Assembly (NCBI GenBank): GCA_020536535.1
Contig: JAHLWZ010000068.1
Location: 1 to 64,000, forward strand
Reading direction: 5' to 3'
Source: Pelomyxa schiedti
Taxonomy: Eukaryota; Evosea; Pelobiontida; Pelomyxidae
Length of the DNA stretch: 64,000 nucleotides
Within the stretch, counting starts at the first letter, position 1, and every line of letters starts with the position of its first letter. The notes below the pieces were generated by a model. The model saw only the letters and a program-made list of their open reading frames with translations. It was not told the origin of the DNA and searched no databases. Position numbers and translations under genes: made by a program. This document shows, one piece after another, positions 38,464 through 49,827 of this stretch.

Positions 38464-39968
38464 TTAATTTTTTATTTGACTGCCGGAGTCGAGTGTGTTT
38501 GTTTGCCGTTTGGTGTGGAACATAGTGGAGTTGTAGTGAGGACTACACGGGAAATGGGAACATACAGTAAACGACAGAGCCCATCCTGCGAAGCAAAAGT
38601 CTGACCCCTCCCAACCAGTGCAGGCTCCCTTGTTATCTCTTCCTCCAATCTTGACAGACAACTGCCTCGCTCTTTAAAAAAAAAAAAGGAAAGTTTAGCC
38701 ATCAACAATCCACTTAGTATTACTTACAACGGGAGATTTTGTAAAACTACTCGCCAGTAGTCCACACCATCTGAAGCTTCCTTGCAATTCACATCACAAG
38801 CCATTTCTAATCCATCACCCTCGAGGTCGTAGTTCCAAAGCCACTCTGTTGTCTGGAACCCAAGCCGGAGGAAGAGTGAAATGGCAGGCCTGTTGGTCCC
38901 ACGACACTGTAGCATGATCTTGGCCAAATGCCACTGCCTTGTCATGTGGATGGCGAAGGCTATAAGTGCGCTACCAACCCCTGCTCCTCGGCAGGCTTCG
39001 CGCACTGCAACTTTGGTAAGGAGTGTATACTCTTTTTCACGCTGAAGGGCAATATATCCATTGACAACGTTTACTGGTTTGTAAGGAAGTTGAAAAACGA
39101 AATGAAGAGATTGATTGTACATTTTTTCACAGTGTAGATAGCAACATTGTTCCCTCGAAGAGCATTGTGGAAGTAGTTCGCTTCAAAGGGTTCGGAAAAA
39201 GAGTTCACCTCAATTTTAAGGACATCTTCTAGATCCGACTTGTGAAATGGTAATATCTTGAGAGCATCATCCGCTGGGAGATGTTGTAGAGCTCTATTTA
39301 TTATTTTATAACTCCTGAAAGCAGCTTGAGAGATTGCTTTTAAAAAAAAACATACACGTGAGCAAGTCTTGTGTAAGTTTCAAAGCTCTCTTGCACGAAA
39401 GGAGAGGAAGGTAAACCGATAACAGATTTGGTGAAGATGTGACACGGATTATGCACCAGTTCACAAATACAGCCGGAGCAGAGGTTATAGTTGTCACAAT
39501 TCTTGCAGGCATACCTTTAGGTTATTATTGTGGGTTTTCAGTTTAGAAAACGAACCTTACACCAACCACAGGGAAATGGCAGTTTGAACACAGTACACCT
39601 CTGTGAACTGAGTGCAATCTGGGAATACATGAGTAACCTTCAATGGGCGTCAGCCGCACGTGTCACACAGTGGCAAGCTTGTACTTCCTCGCATTCTTTG
39701 TTTTGTTGTAAAGCACAAAAAAAAATTTCCTGTCAAGCTCATTGTCCTCGCAACTTGGTCACCAAGCCAGAAGAAGTTGTGGGATGCTGCACAACAGAAA
39801 CCATCACACCCCGCCACGTGCCCCTCAGCACGAATAGGCTGTTTTGCCTGAGGCTATCTCCTTGTTGGCAGCTTCTAACCTGAGAAACTGATTGGCCAAG
39901 TCGGCAGATCTGGAAGCCCCAAAATTGCTGTAAAAACAAGAAAACTCCAAGCGACTAACCACCGACAT
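38464..39968 (-). CDS. ZZ-type zinc finger plus GNAT N-acetyltransferase
   Basis: Starts MSVVSRLEFSCFYSNFG at 39968. A ZZ zinc finger is spread over two exons (about 39430-39620): LCSNCHFPVVGVR, then CRNCDNYNLCSGCICELVHN followed by PCHIF, with the C-x2-C and terminal H-x3/4-H spacing. The GNAT domain (about 38780-39260) has DDALKILPFHKSDLEDVLKI, VNVVNGYIALQREKEY and the acetyl-CoA loop VREACRGAGVGSALIAFAI (R-x-x-G-x-G/A), then RPAISLFLRLGFQTTEW. A canonical GTAAGT...AAAG intron (about 38670-38726) removes an apparent stop after VLQNLPL and adds ARQLSVKIGGRDN up to SGSQIKN. The acetylation substrate is unknown. It is head-to-head with CHMP1. Confidence 0.72.
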
Positions 39969-39981
39969 GCAAGGTTCGGTG

Positions 39982-40988
39982 ATGCGTTTTGTGACGATAT
40001 TGGAGGGAATAGTAAATTATCAACAATAATAAACTTGTATTTTGTGTGCGGTGTATTTTACAGTGTTGTTTTGTTGTTAACGTGTAAGATAGAGCAGTTG
40101 TTGAATCTGCGATTCGCTTCGAAACAACTTCAGAGACAGTCGGTCAAGTCTGAACAAAATGAAAAACGTGAGAAACTAAAAGCAAAGAAGGTATGCAGCT
40201 TATTTCCTTTCACAAAGCATATTATTATCTGTTTGATGGGTGGCCTCCTTGATTTTTTTTCCCCCTTTTTATTTTCTGATCCTACAAGGCAATGGAGAAG
40301 GGCAACATGGATGGTGCTCGCATTTATGCAGAAAATGCCATAAGAGAAAAAAGCATGGCTCTCAATTACCTTAAACTATCTTCCCGTATAGATGGTGTTG
40401 CCTCCCGTGTTGAACAAGCAATAAGAATGCGCGTAGTGAGTTACTTTGTTCATTGTGAAGTGTGATTAACAAACTCCTTCCTTTGTGCAGGTCACAGGCT
40501 CTATGTCGGGTATTGTAAAATCATTGGATAAGGCCATGAAGACTATGGACCTTGCTCAGGTTCGTTCCCAATATTTGACATTCCTGTTCTCACAGTGCGT
40601 GTAGGTGACCCAAGTCATGGATCGCTTTGAAAAGCAGTTTGAGGATTTGGATGTCCAAGGTGCCTATGTTGAAAAAACCATGTCCAAGTCATCGGCACTT
40701 TCCACACCCGCTTCTGAGGTATACAATACCTAATTCTAACTGGAAGTCACCTCACCATTTCCACCTTCTCTCAAAAAGGTCGACCTTCTTCTGGAACAAG
40801 TAGCTGATGAACACGGATTAGAGCTGGCCGAAGACTTGCATGATGTACCAATAAAACCACCAGTACTAAGAACCCCCGAGCACCAGCAGGACGAGTTGAC
40901 AGCCAGGCTTGAGAAGTGTGCAAGCCAACACAAACAACTAAACAGTTATCTTACCTATCAAAACAGGCTCAAAACAGGGGGGAGCTAA
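39982..40988 (+). CDS. CHMP1/Did2 ESCRT-III subunit
   Basis: ESCRT-III protein for endosomal sorting and abscission. The N-terminal helix is [18 protein letters not shown], then [20 protein letters not shown] and [20 protein letters not shown], the CHMP1-type AENAIRxK signature. [56 protein letters not shown] and [20 protein letters not shown] follow. The MIM1-like tail DELTARLEK continues into [18 protein letters not shown], longer and different from the usual RLxxLR ending; a short intron might restore it. The start is placed at ATG 39982 (MRF|IEQLL) because no ATG precedes the second exon in frame. Five or six exons. Confidence 0.88.
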
Positions 40989-41398
40989 GTCACACTGCAC
41001 CGCGTGTAAATAGGTCTGTCACCCCCAACACCAACAGAAAACCCAATCCCAGAAAGAAAGGAACAATCCCAGAGGTGAAATTCTCCAAAATGATGGTGAT
41101 TTTGGAAAAAAATGGATTATCGGATTCGGAGCCTTTAGTGTAGATCTGTCTAAATCTGGTCCGTTTAAGGAAGTATACCGTGTGTCCACTTTTTTTTCTC
41201 GGTTTTTCTGGAGGAATGAATCGACAAAATGTTGAAGCGGTTTCCTTTTAGTCTTTTCTTCATTTCCCATTCTTCGCGCACACTTGCCTTATCCTCACTA
41301 TTTGTTCTTCCGTTCTTTGTTGGTGTCGTTGCTGTGTGTGGGTTGGACCTAAACCAAAGTCAACAACAAACCTAAAACCCCAATAGCCATAAACCAAC

Positions 41399-44300
41399 AT
41401 GTCCAAACCACCCTCTTTTGCCTACTCCTGTAAAAACGACGAGGAGGCCAATGGCTCTCCTCCCATAATTCCTCTGCAACCAATCCCTCTATCTTGCCCT
41501 GGGTCGTCGCACCACAGCAGCTCCCACAATTACGCTCCCAACGACGACCAAGAGGAGGCCGACTACGAGCGTGGCCCTCATCCCGTCTCCGTTCCCATAA
41601 CCAGGTCGAGCTCCTACAGCACTAGCTACAACTTCCAGAACGGAAACAACGCGAGCAACAGCGACCCCAACAGCAACGAAAACGCCGGCGATGAGCATTA
41701 TGGGGCGCTGGCCAGTATCACGAAGAAATGTGGCCGCGGGGGAATCAAAGCAGCACTCGCCAAAGTGTACTATTCACCGCGGGTTCGATTCTCGCTACTG
41801 GTATTGCTACTTGTGGCCATCACGTGTGTGTCTGTCAGTGTCCTATGGTATGAGAGGTCTTTTTCAGCTTTGGGTGAATTGGATGACCAATTGATACAAG
41901 TCAAGACAGATGGTAATGAATTCTTTTGATGCCAGCCTCTCTCTCTCTCTCTCTTTGGCCCCAACCTCTTTGATTATAGCTCACTTTTGTTACTATAGCA
42001 ATTTTCAATATTGTCTACGATGTAACTGAGGTATTTTCTTTTGGAGCGGGTGAAAAAGGTCCCAATAATTTGTCACAGAAATTGAATGATGGCATCAGTT
42101 TTCTAGAGCTGCAAGCCCGCCTGAATCCTGCCCTTCTCCAACCTGAAACTGCAAATGATATTTGGTCAGATATGATATCTTCTGCTTCAGTTGTACGTCC
42201 ACTGCCACATAATAATAAATGGCTTTTTAAAAAAAGCACCGTCTTTTAGAGCAAACTTCACCTCTTGATGCAATTTGTACCAGAGGACCCATATACGTTT
42301 GATCCATCAAGCTGTGACTACGTTACTCCCGAATACTGCAACATGGTGCACCTTGTTTTTCTTTTTTGTTTTTGGAGTTAAATAGTAAAAGGATAAAACC
42401 ACCCAAAGAATCTTACTTTGCATTTACTAGACCCAAACATCTGTTTCGGACTCTGGAGATTATTTCTCCATGTTGATGAGGTCAAAGTTCGCAAATGATG
42501 GCAAAATGTGCGGTTATTATACAGATGTCGTAACATGCACATTACGACCGGTGTGCCTGCTCCCCAATACTAGCCGCTACTTATAAAGTTAGGCCTACTG
42601 TCTGAGTGGCCTTCCCCTTTACTGGGGATCATGGCTAACACCTGTAGTACCAACTGGGGAGCTATTTAATGACACAAGACTCATGTTTACAGGGTTTCTA
42701 CTGATTTTCTATGTTTTTACTCTAATCGTAATTTTAGCACTGCAATGAACTATTTTGTTACCCTGGCTCGTGTATGTAGAGTAGTTGGTTCTTTTTCCTT
42801 ACCTAATATGTGATAGGTATTGTTTTCCACAAATAGCACTCCTCTTGCGTGGTTCATAGTTGGAATGTCTATACCTAAAGTCTCCCTACCCCCAAACTTT
42901 CTTTAGAGTAACAAGTATTTCATGGCAGATTAACGTGGTTTTGAATGAAATTCCTCTGGCCTCCAATGAATTTGCTTACATTCTAGACAGTACGGGGCAT
43001 TTGATTGCCGCCATGGGCAACTTCTCAATCCCCGATACCTCATTTGGGTAGGAATAATTATTCCCATTGCTTGAAGTAACCGGAACAGTGCTATTTATCC
43101 CGCAGATTGTGGTGATGAGAGGATCATCGATACATATAATATTTTGCTGCAACAGGTAACTGATATACTGGGAATAGAAGAACCGATAACTAGTGAATAT
43201 GGAAGCCGACACATGTTCTCTCTTTAGTAAACAATATTTCTTCCTAATTTTTACACAGTCAAGCAGCACCGTTTACCATGTTTCATGATGTTAGGTGGAT
43301 TGTGGTTATTATAACTGAAAACAGGTACTACTAACACGTTTGTCTTAACCTAACTCTGCTGTACACAGTAATGCATACTTGAATTCCGTTTCTCAAATTT
43401 CAACTTTTATCTCTCTGGGTGTCATCGGGGTTCTTCTGGTCATATCGTATTCTTCCTAGCTTTTTTCTTTTGCATTTTAATGTTACTAAAGAGTGCTTTC
43501 TTCAATATCTCTATCAAAATCCCAGAAGGGAATTCGCCCTGCCCAAATCAATTTGGACTCGGGAATGATGAAGGTATTTTCTGTTTTACCAACAAGTCAT
43601 TTTACTTTTATCTTTTAGGTCATTGAAAAACTGCGTGCCCTCAACCAGACTCTTATGAGCAATGCAGCTCACAAGACGGTGGATTCTATTATTGAGATGC
43701 TTGAGTGTACTGAGGGACTTTTTAAGCCCGACTTCAAGGAACAGAGCTCTCTTTTAGATAGTGATGTTCAAAAATGGTCTTAAAATCTCTGTGACATGTG
43801 TATAGTCTGACTCCAATAGGTTGGATTGCGAAATTATACCGAACGGGATCACTTCCCACTCCGCCCAATTTGTACGCGCATCTCCTGCAATTCCTGATTC
43901 CTTGGCCATGGAACAGTTACAAGAACCAGAACTGTTAGCCAACATTGACTGCTGGGATTACATGGTTTTTCTTTTGTTAATTATTTTTATAATTGATAGA
44001 GTGATTTCCATGTAGGTCGATCACAAATTCCTATCTAAGGAGTATGTGCTGACTAAAGTAGCCTCTCAAGTTCTCTTAAAGCTGAGCGTATTTGACCATG
44101 TCAGTGTCAAACTAGGACAAGTAGAATCTCTCTTTCAAGACGTTGAAAGTTTATACAAGGTATCCTGTTTTAAACAGGAACTTGTTTAACAATAAACAGG
44201 ATAATCCCTACCACAATTCCCATCACGCAACGGATGTAGTACAGTGCATTTACTACATCCTAACACATGGTCTAATTCCACTTCTTGGGCCCACACCTTA

Positions 44301-45290
44301 TTTAGAAATATTTTCGCTGATCTGTGCTGCTGTAATGCATGATGTGTGCCGCCTATTTTCTCTTTTTGGACTTACTGATTTTTTTTTCAGGTTGGACATC
44401 CTGGAGTCAACAATGTACAACGACTGTGTACTTTTTTTTCCTTAAATTCTCTTAAAGGCTTTTTTGACTGCAACCAGTGATCCCATAGCAATACAGTTCA
44501 ATGGTTCATCCTTGTTTATTCCATCGCATTCTAAAAGGACTAGATCGGAGCGTTCTCGAGAATTTGCATTCCAGTATCGGTGTAAAGCTTCTTTTACAGC
44601 ATGCCAAACAGTGGAGTCTTGCAGAAGCAGATCTAAAATTCGGTAATTCTCTTTTTTGGGATGAATTGTCCTGAGGAATACTAGTTCGAAGTACTCTCAT
44701 TGAAATGATTCTTGGAACCGACATCTCCCACCACTTCGAAATTTTATCCAAGTTTCAGGTTTTGACCTGCCCACCATACGAATCTGTGAGTAATATAATT
44801 CTACAGACAGTTCTGGAGGGAGGGAAGTTCGATCCCACACAAAACCTTGACCATAGACTTCAAATCATGAGTGTCACCTTAAAACTGGCCGATATCTCCA
44901 ATGTATGTCTTTGAGTACTCTCCTTATCTCATATTTTTAGTGCATGAGACCCCGCAAGAATATGCTTTTTTGGGTGAGCAGACTTGTCGAAGAGTTTTTC
45001 GGCCAAGGAGACCAGGAGGTTTGGTTCTCTTCTCACTGATTTAAGTTTTCTAACCCCTGAAGGCCGCATTGAACCTACCCCTGAGCCCCTTTACAGACCG
45101 GAAGAACGGTCTTTCCAAGCTCCCCAAACTACAAGCCAACTTCATTTCTCTGATTGCACAACCGCTGCTATCAACCTATACCAAAGTTGTGCCATGCCCT
45201 GAAATTCAGAGTAATTTGCAGGCCAACATGGAATTCTGGGCATCGAATCCGATTTTCCATGACACATGGCTCTCCTCAGGCATACCCTAA
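41399..45290 (+). CDS. Transmembrane class I cyclic nucleotide phosphodiesterase
   Basis: Exon 1 is a polar N-terminus (MSKPPSFAYSCKNDEEANGS) leading to TM1, FSLLVLLLVAITCVSVSVLW (about 41790-41850). An extracellular sensor-like region follows over several exons (42000-43300), including LPLYWGSWLTPVVPTGELF and FAYILDSTGHLIAAMGNFSI, which recall Cache/CHASE folds. TM2 lies in ISTFISLGVIGVLLVISY (about 43400-43450). The cytosolic catalytic domain has DNPYHNSHHATDVVQC and HDVGHPGVNN (rebuilt over an intron; the PDE I signature HDx2Hx4N). RLQIMSVTLKLADISN contributes the last metal ligand, and RPRKNMLFWVSRLVEEFF follows. It would hydrolyse cAMP or cGMP under control of an outside signal. About 15 exons; mid-gene splices are approximate. 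Confidence 0.82.
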
Positions 45291-45461
45291 GTAACTTGTG
45301 TTACCAGATGGAAAGGAGGCGCACAGTAACTAGGGCGCCTCCAATTATATACACTAACAATGTAATTATTTCGTGTTGGGCTTTTTATTCTATTCCCACT
45401 CCCTTCACACTCAAATTTCCTTCCATATAGGCAGGAACTCACTGTCCTCCTCACTCAACAC

Positions 45462-45595
45462 TCACGACTCAACGAACTCATAGTTCTTCCTTGGAGCCGG
45501 CTTTTCTTCGTCGTCAGTGTCCACATAGTTTGGATCATTCTTATCTATTGCCCCTGGTGCAGTCATTTCCCCCTCAGGGTCAAATTGCTCCCCTC
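45462..45595 (-). other. Possible alternative last exon (acidic tail)
   Basis: An open frame, GEQFDPEGEMTAPGAIDKND, then PNYVDTDDEEKPAPRKNYEF, ends at TGA and is preceded by a good 3' splice site (GCTAAACAG). Splicing from the GTGGAT donor in the cytoplasmic tail of the upstream type I membrane protein joins in phase (K-G-G-E-Q-F). That would replace the short ending YQEVKP with an acidic, Tyr-containing tail. It could instead be the last exon of an unrecognised gene. Confidence 0.4.
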
Positions 45596-45955
45596 CTGTT
45601 TAGCATTTCATGTGTTATTCACAGGTGTTGAATTGGCACAATTTTCAGTGGATAATTTTAGTGTTTTCCTGTTTTTTTTTACCCTTTCTATCGTGTGCCC
45701 TATATCCCCTCTTCTCTGTTGAGTGCCTGTCCTTGAGAGCAGGTGGAGGAGGCTTGGGCATAGTGTTGGGCTGTCTTTGCTATTTTTTTCTTTTGCCACT
45801 GGCTGTTTCTTTGCAAATACTCTTCCTCGTCGGTAACAAGAGACAGCATGAGCAATTAAAAAGCACCTCCGTGTAACTTTTAAAACGGGAACGGGTTGGA
45901 GTATTTTTACTTTTTTTTTACTTATTTCAAAAAAGCCAGAGTCGTGTGATGTGTT

Positions 45956-47614
45956 TTAGGGTTTCACTTCTTGGTATCCACCTTTGGACTGCTTGTCTTG
46001 CTTGGTGCAGCAGCAACAAACAGTGATGACAATTATGATCACAACAACAACAGCCACTATAACAGCCAGAATGACTAACTTTTCCCAAGTCTCGAGTGAT
46101 GGGCAGTACTTGTCCTTATCATCCCGGGAAACACAGGGACTCTCTGGCTCCTCAATATAGCCACATAGCGTGCAGGAGTAGCTGTGCTGGGTCAGAAAAG
46201 GGGGAGATTATATAGTCATACTAGTCCGTGACTTCATCGCTACACTTGGACTTCTGGCAAGTGTATGAATCTAGTGCTAAGTAGGCTGCAGCACACTCTT
46301 CGTCAGCGAAGCACTTGTACATTTTGCGCTCCTCCTCCAGACAAACGGTGGTCATATCCACGGCACAATAAGAGGTTCCCGTATAGTATGAGCATTCACA
46401 CTCAGTTCCCGTCTCAGAGCAGTCGTCATCAGTTGTGCACTCCTTTTAGTGTTGCCTTGGTTAGGCTCTTTGTCATAAAGTAGGGAGGAGGAAACACGAA
46501 ATTACCGTCAACTCGGGTTCGGTAAACGCGGTACAAACTCCCTCAACACATTGGCAGGAAGTTTCGCAAATATAATCTCCCTTTTTGATGTTAGACCGAA
46601 AGTTATAAGCTGGAACTCACATCACAAGCACTTCCTTCACTGACGCTGAATAGTTCAATACAAACTGAGGTCACAGTGTCACAGATGAGGTTAGTTCCAC
46701 AGTATGGGGAGCCAGTTTGGGTGCAGGTCTCTCCTTCCTTAAGAAAGTATTCACATTTGCCGGAAGTGCACAACATTCCAGTGTCACATGTCATCCCCTC
46801 ACTCCTCCACATTAATACATTGTCGATAGAGGAAAGCATGTCACAGCTCTCCTGGTACTGATGAGGTTGGCACTTTCCGTCAGAGCAAGTCATAGTACCC
46901 CAGCAGCCGTGGTCATCATCACAATCATCATTAGCATTGCCAAGAGGGAGACAGACACTATCGACGCATTCAATCATATGAGTACCAAGCGCGTCTGGAT
47001 AGCATATTGTTGTGGTGTAATTGCACTCAAGCCCCTAAGTTGTCGCCCCAACAGTAGGGGACCAGTAAGTGACGGAAACAAAGGCTAAGGGGGAAGACCT
47101 CAGAGCTTGTTTTGCACTCCTTGTCCAAGCAGTAGTAGTTATTAGGGCAACAATCACTATTTTTATCGATGCAAATTGCATCATAATCGCACTCGTCATT
47201 GGTGTCTAGGCAAGTGTAATTTTCTGTGCAGACCTCCTGAGAGGAAGACAATAACGAGACAGACTCCGAAATCGAAGTGGAGATTGATTGTGATAATGAG
47301 TTTGATTGTGATGCCGAGGATGAAGTTGAGGTTGAGGTAGAAGTTGACAACGAATCCGATTCGGAGGTGGATATGGATTTTGAGGTACTTGTTGAAAGGG
47401 AAGTGGAGGTACTCAGTGACACTGAGTTTGACGTAGATGAACTATCCTGAGCATCTGCAACACCAAGAAAAGGGGAAAAAAAACTAACTTAGAGAAAGGA
47501 ACATCTTGCAAACAAAAAGGGTGGGAGGGGAGGGAAAAAAAAAAAGAACAAAGTACAGTTTGTTGTCACGAACGCCAACAGAGCAACCAACAGTACAACA
47601 GACAGTCTTGACAT
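45956..47614 (-). CDS. Cysteine-rich type I membrane protein with Ser/Thr stalk
   Basis: The signal peptide MSRLSVVLLVALLAFVTTN is in exon 1; an intron (about 47458-47550) joins in phase to YAQDSSSTSN. A Ser/Thr repeat region (STSTSLSTSTSKS and similar, about 47260-47440) is likely O-glycosylated. Several disulfide-rich modules follow: CTENYTCLDTNDECDYDAIC, CCPNNYYCLDKEC, CWGTMTCSDGKCQP, CTQTGSPYCGTNLICD and more, spaced like Dictyostelid-type DSCP/EGF-like repeats. The protein ends with a transmembrane helix, LVILAVIVAVVVVIIIVITV, and a CCCC palmitoylation-type cluster with a basic tail (TKQDKQSKGGYQEVKP). Surface adhesion or receptor role is inferred only. Confidence 0.7.
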
Positions 47615-47873
47615 GTGAGATCTTCAATCTGCGACAAACTCACGGGTGTCGTATTGCCGGTGCACCACTTCGCTTCACCTTTTGGTTTTTAAAAAACTTC
47701 TTGGAAGGCGCACACAGCTCTCGATTTCTTTCGTTTTGTATTGACTGAAATTTTGGGGCAACGAGATAGAGAAATAGCGGAACGGTGGCAATTGCATTTC
47801 GTCCATTCTTTAAATTTTCGGGTACTTGTTGGATTACTGTGATAAACAACAATCAACCAAAGGGCCATTTGGC

Positions 47874-49637
47874 TTAATCGTTGTGCTCCCACTGTGGTGT
47901 TGGGGTTGGTGGTGTGTAGAATGGCCCTTGTTCGATATACCTCTGTAGCCGTGATGTTTCTGGTTCGTCGGCAATGGTTGCGCCCTGGCGGGCTGCTTCT
48001 GCGGCTGTGGAGGAAAGAGCCTTCACTAGCACAAACTGCCACTCTTTGCCTTGCTTTGTTTTTGTGGTGGAGCGGTCATTTGTAAACTCTACAAATCCGG
48101 CGTAGCCAAATAGGGATCGCGCCCCCCATATGTGATGGGCTAGGCCACAGAGCATGTGGAACGTTGCATAGACAACATCTTCAGCAATGTTCTTGGCATA
48201 CTGCATGTAGCAACCAATGGCGTTAGTGGCAGGTGCTCCAGAGCTTGGTTCCAACGACAACCATTCATCTCTAAGTGTAGTGCTTGCCTTTGGGTTGGTG
48301 ACATGTACATTCGCAGAAAGGATGAGCCCCAAAGCATTAAGTGCGCATATGCGAATGGGTACACTCGTTGACGTCGTTTGAGAAAATAGCTGGGGAAGTA
48401 GTGGCGGTGTTAATGATAAAAGAAGTCCCAGCCCAGTTCCAGTTGTCCCAATCTTTTGAGGTCACTTAATTGATTTTTATGTCTAAAAGGAATTAAAACC
48501 TTGCCAAACGCAAGCAACAGCTCAGTACCAAGTTTCTCGTTCTCATGCCAAAGGCGGTACAGTTCATTGATAACCTTTTCCATCAACACTGCTGGGTTAT
48601 TTACAACGGCTTCCTTGCGCTCATTGAAAAGGTTTGAAAACGCCCGAACAGCGGAAAGTTGGAGGGAGTTTTCATGTGTGAGCAGTTGAAAAACAGGTTC
48701 TAAAATTCCGTTTGCTGCAACATATGCAAGACCCTCATCGGATTTGGATATCTACACATTTTATTGGTCACTAGGATCCCTCTAAAATTGGTACCTACCT
48801 GTTCTATAACTTCAAGTGCATTCAGGGATTCCATCATATCACTTGAAACTAGACATCTTGGAAGTATGGCGAAAAATCCAGAGTATAAAGGTAGTGCCTA
48901 AGAGATAACAATAAGGAACTGCACAAGAAAAAAAAGAGGTGGCTAGAAGGGTGCTGAAAGCTTACGTTTGGGTTAGCAGCGCAAATCTCAGCTGCCAGTC
49001 CTATTACTCTGTATTGCATAACAAGTTGAACTTTAGGTCCGCACACATATGTTACAAGTTGAGCACGAAGCCCCTCACCAAGGTCGCCAGCATTATGTTG
49101 GGCAACCTACACTACATTGAGTAAACGGAAGCGAACACGCGCCATCACCAACATCACAGCAGTGGCATTATTCTCACCTGAACCAAAAGTGACGCAGCAG
49201 CGCGAGAAACGCCGAGATGTTTGCAACACAAGGCCCTCGCCGCGTAAGGCATGAGGCCACCACACGCCAAATCGGCGGCACGCCCGCCCTCTGCAACGAG
49301 CAGCATCACCTGGAGCACCAGCACCACGACCATTGCCTGCGCCTCACTTTGCACGGCCAATTGCTCGCCGCCGCCGCCGCCGCCGCTGCTGTTTGGGGGG
49401 TTCAAAACGCCCATCAGCAAAGACATCAACTCGGCAGACTCCACAACGCGAGGCGCGCCGGCCCTCTGTGCTAGCGTCAAGAATTGTCGGCACGTGTCCT
49501 GCACGACGTACTCATCCGCTAACAGACCAACACAGCGTGATTAATCATACGACATGGCCTACGTTTATTGAGGGGTTCTCTTACATACGATCGTTCAGTT
49601 GCGGCAACAACGGTCCTATCTGCTGCATTAGATCCAT
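47874..49637 (-). CDS. PSMD5/S5b-like proteasome assembly chaperone
   Basis: Starts MDLMQQIGPLLPQLND. An armadillo/HEAT-like helical protein over about 8 exons: QDTCRQFLTLAQRAGAPRVV, RAAASLLVQVAQHNAGDLGE, VMQYRVIGLAAEICAANPN, DMMESLNALEVIEQ, SDEGLAYVAANGILEPVFQL, HENSLQLSAVRAFSNLFNER and ICALNALGLILSANVH. The C-terminus GYAGFVEFTNDRSTTKTKQG, then EWQFVLVKALSSTAAEAARQ and RYIEQGPFYTPP, parallels the PSMD5 ending (FVEY-xDR...KYELVKAL...GPYYV). PSMD5 binds the 19S base ATPase Rpt2 region during proteasome assembly. A Gly-rich loop (GGGGGG at about 49370) is an insertion. Confidence 0.7.
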
Positions 49638-49827
49638 CTTCTATCTCCTTTCTTTTTTTTTTCAATTTTCTTTCTTTTTCTGCTTTTATTTTTGTCTGCC
49701 TGACCATCAGAATTGTTTGTGGGCCAATTGAGCCAAGTGGACTTGAGGCAAAATTTGAGTTCAAATTGGGTGGGAGGACCCACCAGAAAGAAAAAGACAC
49801 GAAAATTACAACACCTTGTTGGGGTGG

